64,000 nt of DNA, from positions 1-64,000 of the forward strand of contig NZ_SSNA01000025.1 of the NCBI RefSeq assembly GCF_004799445.1, written 5' to 3'. The stretch comes from Bradyrhizobium sp. (GTDB lineage: Bacteria > Pseudomonadota > Alphaproteobacteria > Rhizobiales > Xanthobacteraceae). The notes under the pieces were generated by a model. That model had not been told where the DNA came from. It saw only the letters and a program-made list of their open reading frames with translations, and ran no database searches. Of the stretch, positions 36,556-44,855 are shown piece by piece (position 1 is the first letter of the stretch; each line of letters opens with the position of its first letter). The translations under genes were made by a program, and so were the position numbers.

Positions 36556-36758
36556 CAGGATGATCGACGTTTCTTGTCGCGCTTGAGCCTTTCGATCTCA
36601 CCCTTGGCCCGTAGCAATTCCTCCTGCAGAGCATCGCGCTTCCGGGTCAAATCGTCGCGCTCGGTGATTAGCGATTTCGGTACGGTAATGTCGCGGGCAC
36701 AAGAGTCGCAAACCAGCGCCTCCAAGGCATTGTCGTTCAAACAAAACAGACAAATCAT
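36555..36758 (-). CDS. Small zinc-ribbon coiled-coil protein, 67 aa
   Basis: A mini-protein with one zinc ribbon 'CLFCLNDNALEALVCDSC' followed by a heptad-rich helix 'LTRKRDALQEELLRAKGEIE' and a Lys/Arg tail. No membrane segment. The ribbon is clearly related to the one in the downstream gene, so the two may have arisen by duplication or may heterodimerise through the coiled coils. Translationally coupled downstream (TGATG) and 10 nt after the preceding exported protein gene. Confidence 0.8.
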   Translation of the reverse strand: MICLFCLNDNALEALVCDSCARDITVPKSLITERDDLTRKRDALQEELLRAKGEIERLKRDKKRRSS

Positions 36759-36768
36759 CGGTACTCCC

Positions 36769-37221
36769 TCAGGGCGTAACCTTCAGGAAAAAAATCGTAC
36801 TTCCAACGCGCCCGTCCGAATCCTTAATGTCGACTCGCAACATATGGTCGCCCGCCGGCAGCTGGGTATCCGGGATATCAATCCCCGTCGCCTGCACAAA
36901 AGGCCTGACGCGGTCAGTCAAATCAACGCTCGGTGTTTTCAGATAAGTGAATTTGATGGAGTCCGAGTCGATTTTTGCACCCCCATACGATACAAACTTG
37001 AGTTGAAAATGCATTGGCGAATGACTCGGTTCGCTGTCGGCGATAAACTCGATTTTCGGACCCCGGGTGATCCCTCGTCGATCGGCTGCAACAGCTCCCT
37101 TTAGCGGCGGCAATTTTGATTCTTCCTCCGTGATCAAGACCACGGCGGCGTAAGCAGGAAGTGCTACCGGTATCACACTCGCAACACAAATTAACAAAAA
37201 TCCCAAACGGCGAGCCCTCAC
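36769..37221 (-). CDS. Exported hypothetical protein in CHAT cassette, 150 aa
   Basis: Unrecognised. The start is GTG 37221, chosen because 'ataaggagagttatc' precedes it; this puts the signal peptide 'MRARRLGFLLICVASVIPV' ending 'LPAYA' at the very N-terminus. The mature part is beta-rich with 'GPKIEFIADSEPSHSPMHF', 'KFTYLKTP' and 'LPAGDHMLRVDIKDSDGRVG', resembling an Ig-like or carboxypeptidase-regulatory-type sandwich. It is probably periplasmic. Located 34 nt after the CHAT gene and 10 nt before the small zinc-ribbon gene, it may be an adaptor or substrate of the CHAT protein (inference). Confidence 0.7.
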   Translation of the reverse strand: MRARRLGFLLICVASVIPVALPAYAAVVLITEEESKLPPLKGAVAADRRGITRGPKIEFIADSEPSHSPMHFQLKFVSYGGAKIDSDSIKFTYLKTPSVDLTDRVRPFVQATGIDIPDTQLPAGDHMLRVDIKDSDGRVGSTIFFLKVTP

Positions 37222-37255
37222 GATAACTCTCCTTATTACTTGAAACATAAAAGCG

Positions 37256-40200
37256 TTAACGCGTGCCGCCGTCGCCAATGATGGAATACGGCGCCCAAAA
37301 CAAGGGATGAGCATACGCGAATTCGGTCTTGCCGTTACCATCGATGTAGCCTGGTCCGTCCGCCAGCGCCATCATGGCCTGCCGTAGGGCCTCGCCGCGC
37401 GCCAGTTTCGGATCATCGGCCTGGCGCTTGAACAGATTCGTGACGAGCGCCCGCGCCGATTGTGAATGGACTGACCAGTTGGTAACGAGCACCGCTCGCG
37501 TGCCCGCATAAAAAAATGCAAGGCCGAGACCCGAGGCTGCCTCCGCGCCGGCGCCGGCGCCCGCTCCGGTGTTGCAGGCCGACAGCACCACCCAATCGGC
37601 ATCGAGCTTCAAAGCGAGGATTTCCTCCATGGTGAGCAGTCCGTCTCCCTCAACCCCAGCGACCGATGGCGCCGACAGCGCCAGTGCCGGCTGTATCAGC
37701 CCGCTAAGTTCGCCGGGCACGAGACCATGCGTGGCAAAGGCCACGACCTTGATCCGCGACAGGTCCATGGTCTTAACGACATCCTCGTTGGCATTCTTTC
37801 CCAGTTTAAGAACCTTCGATGGGTCCGCCCGCAAGGCCACGGCAATCGACTTTAGTTCGTCGGCGGTATCCGGAAGCCGCGGCAGCATGGCAAGTTCGGC
37901 GCTATCGATTCCCTCAAGCTTCGGACTTGACCGGCGCTTGAGCGGCATCCCGCGCGTCGCGGCCAAACCGGCGTCCGCAACCATGATGGCGGTTTCCGCA
38001 TCCGCAGCTTCGGCTGCTTGTTCGGCACTGAACAATGGATCGCCGAAAGCAATCAACTCGCTACGTCCCGGCTTGCCCGGTGGCAACTGGCGCAAGGCGC
38101 GCAGCGCCGCTGAGGATGGCACCGTCGTGACGGCGTACTTACGCGCCAGCCACGGCACTGCACGATAGCTCGCAAACAACGGATCGTCGTTCGCGTCGAT
38201 TTTGGCTGGCGCGGTCGGCAGCAGCGACAGCGGCAACAGACCGAGCGCACCGTTGGTAACGACGATCAGGTTTTTTGCTTTCTTCCAACCACTCTCGACC
38301 GGCTTCAGGAGTGAACTGTATAACTCGTAGCCGAGCGCAACATCGAAGGCCGGGATATCGGAGATCATTGCCGCATTGGGCTCGAGCGCTTCGCGGAGCC
38401 TAAGCACCTTGCTCTCGATTTCTCTGCGCGTGGCCGGAATCGCGGCGAAGGCCACCTCGCCGTCCATCGGCACTGCCCAAACAAAACTCTCGTCTTGGCC
38501 AAGATAAATCGAAACAAGCGCCTCATCCGCGTTCAAAACTTTTCGAATGTCACTGACGGAGGGCGGTTTGGGATGAATCAATTCCGAATAGGCCGGAAAC
38601 CGGCTTTCGATTTTCTCTCGCGCCGCCGCGCGCTGATCGCGGAGTCCGTCGATCCGGTGGCGGATGGATCGCAGGTCATCGTTATTGCGCTCTTGGGGCG
38701 GAAGCGCCAATGCGCTGTTAAGCGAATCCAGCTGTGCGCCGATTTGCTTCTGAAGGTCTTGTTCCTGTCGAGCCAACTCCGCCAGTTCCGGATTATTCGT
38801 GGACGCTCTGGCGGCAGAGCCGGCAATCGCATTTTGAACGGACTGCCCCCGGATCAAATCGGCGAGCCGCAGGGCATCTGCGGCAGCGCCTGTAGCATCT
38901 TGTTTGGTCTTTGCGGCCGATCGCGCCAGCACCGAGAGGTAGGATTCGATGACAATTCGGGCATAATTGTTCCGCGCTGCGGCACCGGAGCTGTCTTCGT
39001 CAACGCTGGCCGTCAAGCCGGCCGCGATAGCAGGAACAGCGGCACGAAACTCCTCGACAGCCTCGCTGTCGTGGCCCGCTGCGGCGAGACCCACTCCCAC
39101 CATGCCTCGCGCAACTGCATAGTCGAAATGGCTTTCGCCAACGCGATCCTTCAATCGCCGCGCCATCGCCTTCGCTTCCGTCAGCCCGGTAGCGGGATGG
39201 CCGGCCCTGTACAGCGCGTATATTCGCGACGGGTTAGACAAGAGATCGTCCCGACGTGCCTTTTCCCAGTTCGAAATCTGCTGCTCAAGTTCGCCGTACA
39301 CTTTGGCGGCTTCGTCCCAGTGCCCCTGCAGGCCCAAAATTGCTCCGAGTTCACTGAGATTGGAGGCGAACGCCAGCGAGTCCTTCGATGCTCCGATGGC
39401 AAGATAGATTTCGATCGCCGCGCGGGTGAGCTTTTCTGCCTCGGCGTAGCGGCCTTCTTCGATCAAAATTGTGGAAAGATAAGGTATGGTCCGGGTCGTT
39501 GTCAGATTGTACTTGCCGACCGAACTTAGGCGGTTCAGCAGTGCCTGTCTTGCGTCGGCCTCCCCTTCGGCAAACCGCCCTTGGCGCGCCTTCACACGCC
39601 CGCCGGATGCGATCAGATTATCGCGAGCGGTTTCGAGATTGCTCAGGAACGTCGCAGATACCGCTCCTGCGAGGGTGCTAATCAGCTGCTGGCTGAGGTC
39701 ATACGCGATACGATACTCCTCCTCAGCTTCCCGATATTGTCCCCGCGCCTCAAACAGTCGCCCCCGTCCGAAATGGACTTCCCGCACGTAACCGTCGCGA
39801 AACTTGTCGTTTCCCAGAACGGGAAGCTTTCTCTCGATCAGCGCGTCATTTTTTTTCACGTATTCTTCGGCATGAACCAGATCGCCGAGATAGATGTAGA
39901 CTTGGGAGGTAAACCGATAGCAAACAATCAAGCTCAATTCCGTTTCAGGATGATCGTTCTCCTGGGCGATTGTCAGAAAGGACTGAAGCGCGGACTTATT
40001 GTCGCCTGACCACGAATAAAGATATCCTAGTTGGCGTCGAAGCGCCGTTACGTCCACGCCATTTTCGTGTCCGATGGCAATTCCTTCTCGCAGGTCCGCG
40101 ATCGCTTCGGACAACCGACCTAACTCCGACCGGGCGTCGCCGCGACGGAAATAGAAGGCAACCAGCGTACGAGCATCTGCTTTTTCAGGGCGAGTGGCGT

Positions 40201-40399
40201 CAGCCGCGGCTTGTGTCCGGCTGGCGCGCCCGACATCCGGCTTCTGCTGATCCAGGATAGCCGTAATGTCAACAATTGTGCGCGGTGGCGGCGCAAACAT
40301 CGTGGATTCTGCGACAGCAAAGCTTGTCGACGTCAGCCAACAAATCAATCCGGCCGCAAAACCTTTCCTGAAGATGTTGGTTCGCGCTGGTCTGGTCAC
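37256..40399 (-). CDS. Exported TPR-CHAT domain protein (caspase-like)
   Basis: About 1047 aa from GTG 40399, preceded by 'caaaggcatgat'; the ORF-track start is TTG 40453. A signal peptide ends at 'TSTSFAVAES'. TPR-like helical repeats span about 60-480 (for example 'RRGDARSELGRLSEAIADL' and 'GRYAEAEKLTRAAIEIY'). A CHAT peptidase domain (about 650-1040) has the catalytic His in 'VVAFATHGLVPGE' and the Cys about 50 residues later in 'WVVLSACNTGAG'. CHAT domains are clan CD cysteine peptidases; TPRs bind regulators or substrates. The dyad is intact. Export distinguishes it from cytosolic defence CHAT effectors. Confidence 0.92.
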   Translation of the reverse strand: MTRPARTNIFRKGFAAGLICWLTSTSFAVAESTMFAPPPRTIVDITAILDQQKPDVGRASRTQAAADATRPEKADARTLVAFYFRRGDARSELGRLSEAIADLREGIAIGHENGVDVTALRRQLGYLYSWSGDNKSALQSFLTIAQENDHPETELSLIVCYRFTSQVYIYLGDLVHAEEYVKKNDALIERKLPVLGNDKFRDGYVREVHFGRGRLFEARGQYREAEEEYRIAYDLSQQLISTLAGAVSATFLSNLETARDNLIASGGRVKARQGRFAEGEADARQALLNRLSSVGKYNLTTTRTIPYLSTILIEEGRYAEAEKLTRAAIEIYLAIGASKDSLAFASNLSELGAILGLQGHWDEAAKVYGELEQQISNWEKARRDDLLSNPSRIYALYRAGHPATGLTEAKAMARRLKDRVGESHFDYAVARGMVGVGLAAAGHDSEAVEEFRAAVPAIAAGLTASVDEDSSGAAARNNYARIVIESYLSVLARSAAKTKQDATGAAADALRLADLIRGQSVQNAIAGSAARASTNNPELAELARQEQDLQKQIGAQLDSLNSALALPPQERNNDDLRSIRHRIDGLRDQRAAAREKIESRFPAYSELIHPKPPSVSDIRKVLNADEALVSIYLGQDESFVWAVPMDGEVAFAAIPATRREIESKVLRLREALEPNAAMISDIPAFDVALGYELYSSLLKPVESGWKKAKNLIVVTNGALGLLPLSLLPTAPAKIDANDDPLFASYRAVPWLARKYAVTTVPSSAALRALRQLPPGKPGRSELIAFGDPLFSAEQAAEAADAETAIMVADAGLAATRGMPLKRRSSPKLEGIDSAELAMLPRLPDTADELKSIAVALRADPSKVLKLGKNANEDVVKTMDLSRIKVVAFATHGLVPGELSGLIQPALALSAPSVAGVEGDGLLTMEEILALKLDADWVVLSACNTGAGAGAGAEAASGLGLAFFYAGTRAVLVTNWSVHSQSARALVTNLFKRQADDPKLARGEALRQAMMALADGPGYIDGNGKTEFAYAHPLFWAPYSIIGDGGTR

Positions 40400-40508
40400 A
40401 TCATGCCTTTGACTGGCGGACTGACAGTAAGAGCTTCTGAATTGTATTTGCAAATAGTTGAGATCAGGCCCGTCGCGCGAATTGCAATCGCGCGACGGTA
40501 TATCCCCG

Positions 40509-41021
40509 TTACCTTACGGACCCGGCCAATTGCATCGCGAGCCTGTGGTGTCCCTCTGCCGTGAGATGAATATGGTCGGCTTGCAGCATGCCTGGCTGAT
40601 GCATAACCGACTTCATGGTCCCAAGCGCATCAACTACCCTGATGCCGCGACCCGTTAGTTGCTTTTTGATCGTAGCGATATTGGCCCGGGCACCGTCGAC
40701 ACTGCCACCCGTTCTGACGTCGTTAAACGCGCCGATGCCCAGGATAACAACCCTTGTTCCATCCGGGACCGCGCTCGACAGGCGAGCAAGAACTTCGCCG
40801 GTGGTATTACCAGAAACGCCGGCGTTGGTTATATGGGCGCTCGAGCCCTTGGCCCTCAGTATGCTTTCCAGTTGAGCTGGCCATGCTTCCGAGGAACTAA
40901 CGCCGTAGCCCTCTACGTTACTGGCCCCCAGTGCCACAATTTGCGCCGAAGCAACGTTAGTCAGCGGAAGAATTGCGGTAGCGAGCGTCGACGCAAGGAT
41001 CAAGACGTTCCCAAATTTCAT
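40509..41021 (-). CDS. Exported SGNH/GDSL esterase, TesA-like
   Basis: 170-aa SGNH hydrolase with signal peptide 'ILASTLATAILPLTNVASAQ'. The nucleophile Ser is in 'IVALGASNVEGYGV' (GAS in place of the usual GDS), with Gly in 'NAGVSGNTTGE', the block III Asn region in 'VVILGIGAFNDVR' and Asp/His in 'ADHIHLTAEGHH'. It resembles arylesterase/thioesterase I proteins of the periplasm. It is first in the CHAT cassette, 109 nt upstream of the TPR-CHAT gene, with an RBS 'tttggagcc'. Whether it is functionally tied to the CHAT protein or is simply co-transported is unknown. Confidence 0.85.
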   Translation of the reverse strand: MKFGNVLILASTLATAILPLTNVASAQIVALGASNVEGYGVSSSEAWPAQLESILRAKGSSAHITNAGVSGNTTGEVLARLSSAVPDGTRVVILGIGAFNDVRTGGSVDGARANIATIKKQLTGRGIRVVDALGTMKSVMHQPGMLQADHIHLTAEGHHRLAMQLAGSVR

Positions 41022-41209
41022 TTTGGCTCCAAATTTGTTTGCTTAATGCGTTTTCTGGACAACTAATGACGTATCAGTGCATAATGAGCGGCGTCCGTCA
41101 GAGCAAAACGCTCGTCCGTGTTGGCACGGTACGACGAATTTGCACCGATGTCTCTAGTCGACGGTAAGAAATTCGGAGACGACGGCAATAGAAACTGCTG
41201 GAATGGTCA
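41022..41209 (-). promoter_or_regulatory. Putative promoter region of the CHAT cassette
   Basis: The only non-coding stretch upstream of the five-gene minus-strand cassette. It is AT-rich compared with the flanks (around 41035-41090) and carries the GDSL gene RBS. A transcription start must lie here or further right, in the decarboxylase fragment. No known operator is recognised. Confidence 0.4.
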
Positions 41210-41355
41210 GGGCGCTGGAAAAATTCGGTGAAGCGGGCATCATGGACCTGGTCGCGGTGAACGGATACTACGACGTCGTCTCGATGACGCTCAACGTCGC
41301 GCGCGTGGCGCCGCCGGCCGATGCCGAATTGCCGTTCAAGCAGGCCGGCCGCTAG
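41210..41355 (+). pseudogene. 3' fragment of carboxymuconolactone decarboxylase-like gene
   Basis: The fragment reads '..ALEKFGEAGIMDLVAVNG' through '..ADAELPFKQAGR' and a stop, matching the last 48 or so residues of the intact gene at 35120-35746. No start codon with an RBS or N-terminal domain precedes it. Most nucleotide differences are synonymous, so the fragment descends from a functional homologue and was separated from its 5' part rather recently. Confidence 0.9.
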
Positions 41356-41396
41356 TTTTCTGCCCTGTAATGGTCGCGCGACAGCCATGCCGCGCG
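41210..41396. repeat. Right copy of 187-bp direct repeat flanking CHAT island
   Basis: Gapless match to 35601-35787 with about 10% mismatches counted by eye, same orientation. It carries the last codons of a decarboxylase gene, its TAG stop and about 40 bp of the following non-coding DNA, including 'gcgacagccatgccgcgcg'. Directly after it the sequence resumes as normal chromosomal DNA leading into the LLM oxidoreductase gene. Confidence 0.9.
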
Positions 41397-41421
41397 ACAA
41401 TCCATTCAGAGTTACGTTGTC

Positions 41422-42801
41422 ATGAAAAAAGAAATCCGACTCAACGCCTTCGCCATGAACTGCGTCGCGCATCAATCGCCGGGGCTGTGGACCCATCCGC
41501 GCGACCGCACCGCCGACTACAACCGCCTGCCCTACTGGCTCGATCTGGCCAGGACGCTGGAACGCGGACGCTTCGATGGCCTGTTCCTGGCGGACGTGCT
41601 CGGCGTCTACGACGTCTACGGCGGCAGCCCGGATGCGGCGCTGCGCAACGCCGCGCAGACGCCGGCGAACGATCCGTTGCTGCTGATCCCGGTGATGGCT
41701 TCGGTCACCGAAAATCTCGGCTTCGGGGTGACGTCCAATCTGTCCTACGAGCCGCCCTATACATTCGCGCGGCGGATGTCGACGCTCGACCATCTCACCG
41801 AGGGACGGGTCGGCTGGAATGTGGTGACCGGCTATCTCGACAGCGCGGCCAAAGGCGCCGGCAAGGACAAGCAGACCGCGCATGACGACCGTTACGATGT
41901 CGCCGACGAATATATGGAGGTGGTCTACAAGCTCTGGGAAGGAAGCTGGGAAAACGACGCCGCGCTGCGCGATCGCGCACGCGGCATCTTCGCCGACCCC
42001 TCCAAGGTGCATCGCGTCCAGCACCAGGGGAAGAATTACCGGCTCGACGCCATTCATCTCTGCGAACCCTCGCCGCAGCGCACGCCGGTACTGTATCAGG
42101 CCGGCACCTCGCCGCGCGGGCGCCAGTTCGCCGCCGAGCACGCCGAATGCGTCTTCATGTCGGGACCATCGGCCAAAGTGATCGCGCCGCGCGTCGCCGC
42201 CATTCGCGACCTCGCCGCGAAGGCCGGGCGCAATCCGGCGGAAGTCCTGATGTTCAGCATGTTCACCATCATTCTCGGCCGCACCGAGGCCGAGGCCAAA
42301 GCCAAATACGCCGACTATCGCAGCCACGTCAGCGCCGAAGGCGCGCTGACCCTGATGTCCGGCTGGACCGGCGTCGATTTCTCGACCTACGATCTCGACC
42401 AGCAGGTTCGCCACGTCGAAAACGACGCCGGCCGCAGCGCGATGGACAACATCACCCGCGCCGATCCGGACCGGGTCTGGACCGTGCGCGAGGTCGCCCA
42501 GCATGTCGGCATCGGCGGCATCGGGCCGGTTGCGATCGGCACGCCCGCGCAGGTCGCCGACGCGATCGAGGCATGGTTCGACCAGACCGACGTCGACGGC
42601 CTGAACGTACCGTTTGCGATTTCGCCCGGCGATTTCGGGGACATCACCGACATGCTGGTGCCGGAGCTGGTCAAGCGCGGACGTTACAAGGCCGCCTACC
42701 AGCCCGGGACTTTGCGCGAAAAACTGTTCGGCGCCGGCCGCGCCCGGCTCGCCGCGCCGCATCCGGCCGCGCAGTATCGGCCGCGCGCGGCGGCAGAATG
42801 A
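41422..42801 (+). CDS. LLM-class flavin monooxygenase (NtaA/SnaA/DszA family)
   Basis: 459-aa FMN-dependent luciferase-like monooxygenase. Family segments: 'LNAFAMNCVAHQSPGLWTHP', 'LARTLERGRFDGLFLADVLG', 'NLSYEPPYTFARRMSTLDHL', 'GRVGWNVVTGYLDSAA' and 'YQAGTSPRGRQFAAEHAECV'. These two-component enzymes take reduced FMN from a separate reductase and oxidise nitrilotriacetate, sulfur heterocycles or similar xenobiotics. No flavin reductase gene is in the window. ATG 41422 follows the duplicated decarboxylase fragment by 66 bp. Confidence 0.93.
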   Translation: MKKEIRLNAFAMNCVAHQSPGLWTHPRDRTADYNRLPYWLDLARTLERGRFDGLFLADVLGVYDVYGGSPDAALRNAAQTPANDPLLLIPVMASVTENLGFGVTSNLSYEPPYTFARRMSTLDHLTEGRVGWNVVTGYLDSAAKGAGKDKQTAHDDRYDVADEYMEVVYKLWEGSWENDAALRDRARGIFADPSKVHRVQHQGKNYRLDAIHLCEPSPQRTPVLYQAGTSPRGRQFAAEHAECVFMSGPSAKVIAPRVAAIRDLAAKAGRNPAEVLMFSMFTIILGRTEAEAKAKYADYRSHVSAEGALTLMSGWTGVDFSTYDLDQQVRHVENDAGRSAMDNITRADPDRVWTVREVAQHVGIGGIGPVAIGTPAQVADAIEAWFDQTDVDGLNVPFAISPGDFGDITDMLVPELVKRGRYKAAYQPGTLREKLFGAGRARLAAPHPAAQYRPRAAAE

Positions 42802-42822
42802 ATCGCGGCAAACTCGGGCTAT

Positions 42823-42926
42823 CCCCGTCATCCAGAGGAGGCCGCGACGCGGCCGTCTCGAAGGACGACGGCCCGGGCCGCTCATCCTTCGAGGCTCGCT
42901 GCGCTCGCACCTCAGGATGACGGGGG
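42823..42926. repeat. Intergenic palindromic repeat
   Basis: Starts 'ccccgtcatcc' and ends with the exact reverse complement 'ggatgacgggg'. The middle contains 'gccgcgacgcggc' and 'cgaggctcgctgcgctcg'. It fills the gap between the convergent LLM oxidoreductase and ThDP enzyme genes, where it could serve as a bidirectional terminator. Confidence 0.75.
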
Positions 42927-42931
42927 AAGCG

Positions 42932-44593
42932 CTAAACCGTGCCGTCCACCATCACCTCGATCAGCTTGGCGCCGGGCCGCCTGAACGCCGCCGCCAGCGT
43001 CGACTTCAAATCCTCGGGCCTGGTGATCCGGGTTGACTCAAGCCCGAGCGATTTGGCCATGCCGGCAAAATCCACCGGCGGGTCGGCGAAATCCATGCCG
43101 ACGTAATGGTCGTCGCCATGAAACGCGAGCAGCCTTTGCTTGATGATGCGGTAACCGCCATTGTTGGCGATCACCACCGTCAGCGGCAGCTTGTGATGCG
43201 CGGCGGTCCACAGCGCCTGGATCGAATACATCGCGCTGCCGTCGCCGGAGAAACAAACCACCGGCCGATCGGGGTTGGCCAGGCTGACGCCGACGGACGC
43301 CGGCAATCCCCAGCCGATGCCGCCCGACGCCAGCGCATGATAACCGAAGCGATCGCGATGCGGGCGCAGCGCCAGCGTCCGCCGCGAGGAGGTCAGTCCC
43401 TCGTCGACGAGAATGGCGTTGTCGGGCATCGCCTCGACCAGCTGCAACGTCAGATAATCGCAATCGATTGGCGAGCGATCCTTTTTTCCCGAAATTTGCC
43501 CGACCAGCGTTGCGCGCCGCGCCGTCCAGTTGCTCGCCGCCAGCGCCGCGACGCCCTGCCTGGCGCGGGCCTCCAGCGCTGCGCCGCCGATCGATTTCAG
43601 CGCCGGCACCAGCGCGCGCAGGGTCTCCCTGACGTCGGCCTTCAGCGCGATCTCCGCGCTGTAATTTTTGGCGAGATCCCCGTCGACGAGACCGATCTGC
43701 ACCATCGGCAGCCCCTCGGGCAACGGATCGACCTCGCTATGCACCGACATCCGCAGGGGATCGGCGCCGAGCACGATCAGGAGGTCGTAGGGCGATAGCA
43801 CCTCGCGCACCTGCGGTTGCGAGCGCGACAGCGCGCCCATGAAGCACGGGCTCTCCGACAGGAAATGCGCTCCATAAGGCACCGACTGCTGAAACGCGGG
43901 GCAGCCGAGCGCCGCGGCCAAATCGGCGGCCTCCCGCAGCGCATCGCTCTTGACGATCTCGTCGCCGGCGATGATGGCGGGCCGCTGCGCTTTCAGGATA
44001 CGCACCGCCAGCGTCTTGAGCGCCTCGTCGGAAGGTCTGACACGGGTATCGACCCGGGTCGAGCGGCCGAGTTCGATGCCGGCTTCCGCGTTGAGGATGT
44101 CGCCCGGCAGCGAAATGAACACCGGCCCGGTCGGCGGCGTGGTCGCGATCTTGGCGGCGCGGCGCACGATCCGCGGCAGATCCTCTAGCCGCGTCACCTC
44201 GACCGCCCATTTCACCAGCGGCTCGGCCATCCGGACCAGCGGGCCATACAGCAGCGGTTCCATCAACCCGTGGCCCTGCTCCTGCTGGCCGGCGGTCAGG
44301 ATCATCGGCGTACCGGTGAACTGCGCGTTGTAGAGCGAGCCCATCGCGTTGCCGAGCCCCGGCGCGACATGAACATTGCAGGCAACCAGGCGGCCCGACG
44401 CCCGGCTGTAGCCATCGGCGATGGCGACCACGAGACTCTCCTGCATCGCCATCACGTAGGTCAGGTCAGGATGATCCTTCAGCGCATGCATGATCGGCAG
44501 TTCGGTGGTGCCGGGATTGCCGAACAGATGCGTGATGCCCTCGTCCTTGAGCAATGCGAGGAACGCCGAGCGCCCGGTAATGCGATTCTTCAT
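42932..44593 (-). CDS. Thiamine diphosphate-dependent decarboxylase, benzoylformate-decarboxylase-like
   Basis: 553-aa ThDP enzyme with the normal three-domain layout. The N-terminal pyrimidine domain has 'HLFGNPGTTELPIMHALK' and the catalytic Glu in 'VMAMQESLVVAIADGYSRA'. A central domain follows, then the C-terminal pyrophosphate domain with 'GDGSAMYSIQALWTAAHHKL' and the final Asn-Asn. It resembles benzoylformate decarboxylase and acetolactate-synthase-like proteins. It decarboxylates a 2-oxo acid; the precise substrate is not readable. RBS 'aggaggagac' at ATG 44593. Confidence 0.9.
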   Translation of the reverse strand: MKNRITGRSAFLALLKDEGITHLFGNPGTTELPIMHALKDHPDLTYVMAMQESLVVAIADGYSRASGRLVACNVHVAPGLGNAMGSLYNAQFTGTPMILTAGQQEQGHGLMEPLLYGPLVRMAEPLVKWAVEVTRLEDLPRIVRRAAKIATTPPTGPVFISLPGDILNAEAGIELGRSTRVDTRVRPSDEALKTLAVRILKAQRPAIIAGDEIVKSDALREAADLAAALGCPAFQQSVPYGAHFLSESPCFMGALSRSQPQVREVLSPYDLLIVLGADPLRMSVHSEVDPLPEGLPMVQIGLVDGDLAKNYSAEIALKADVRETLRALVPALKSIGGAALEARARQGVAALAASNWTARRATLVGQISGKKDRSPIDCDYLTLQLVEAMPDNAILVDEGLTSSRRTLALRPHRDRFGYHALASGGIGWGLPASVGVSLANPDRPVVCFSGDGSAMYSIQALWTAAHHKLPLTVVIANNGGYRIIKQRLLAFHGDDHYVGMDFADPPVDFAGMAKSLGLESTRITRPEDLKSTLAAAFRRPGAKLIEVMVDGTV

Positions 44594-44709
44594 GTCTCCT
44601 CCTGCCCGCGCCCATTGCCGTCGGGATTTTCGACATCATGACTGATCCAGGACGATGAGATCAAGGAAGCGCGCTCATGGCTGCCCTGCGCGGCGGAATC
44701 CCAGCAATC

Positions 44710-44839
44710 GTGTCCCGGACGCGGTGCAGCGCAGTTGGCGGTACACCGCTGAGCCGGGACCCACGCGGCTCGCGAGCGCCCGAATTGATGGGCCCCGGCT
44801 CAGCAGTGCAGCACTTCGATCTGCACTGCGTCCGGGCAC
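44710..44839. repeat. Intergenic inverted-repeat element
   Basis: The gap between two minus-strand genes contains an element starting 'gtgtcccggacgc' and ending 'gcgtccgggcac', with internal complementary stretches such as 'gctgagccgggacc' against 'ggccccggctcagc'. No ORF is supported. It is of the same general type as other palindromic repeats in this window, but a different sequence family. Confidence 0.65.
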
Positions 44840-44855
44840 GAGTGACACGGCGCGG

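Noticed and set aside
41098-42885. 595-aa minus-strand ORF
   Set aside because: Antisense to the LLM oxidoreductase and the decarboxylase fragment; no family pattern.
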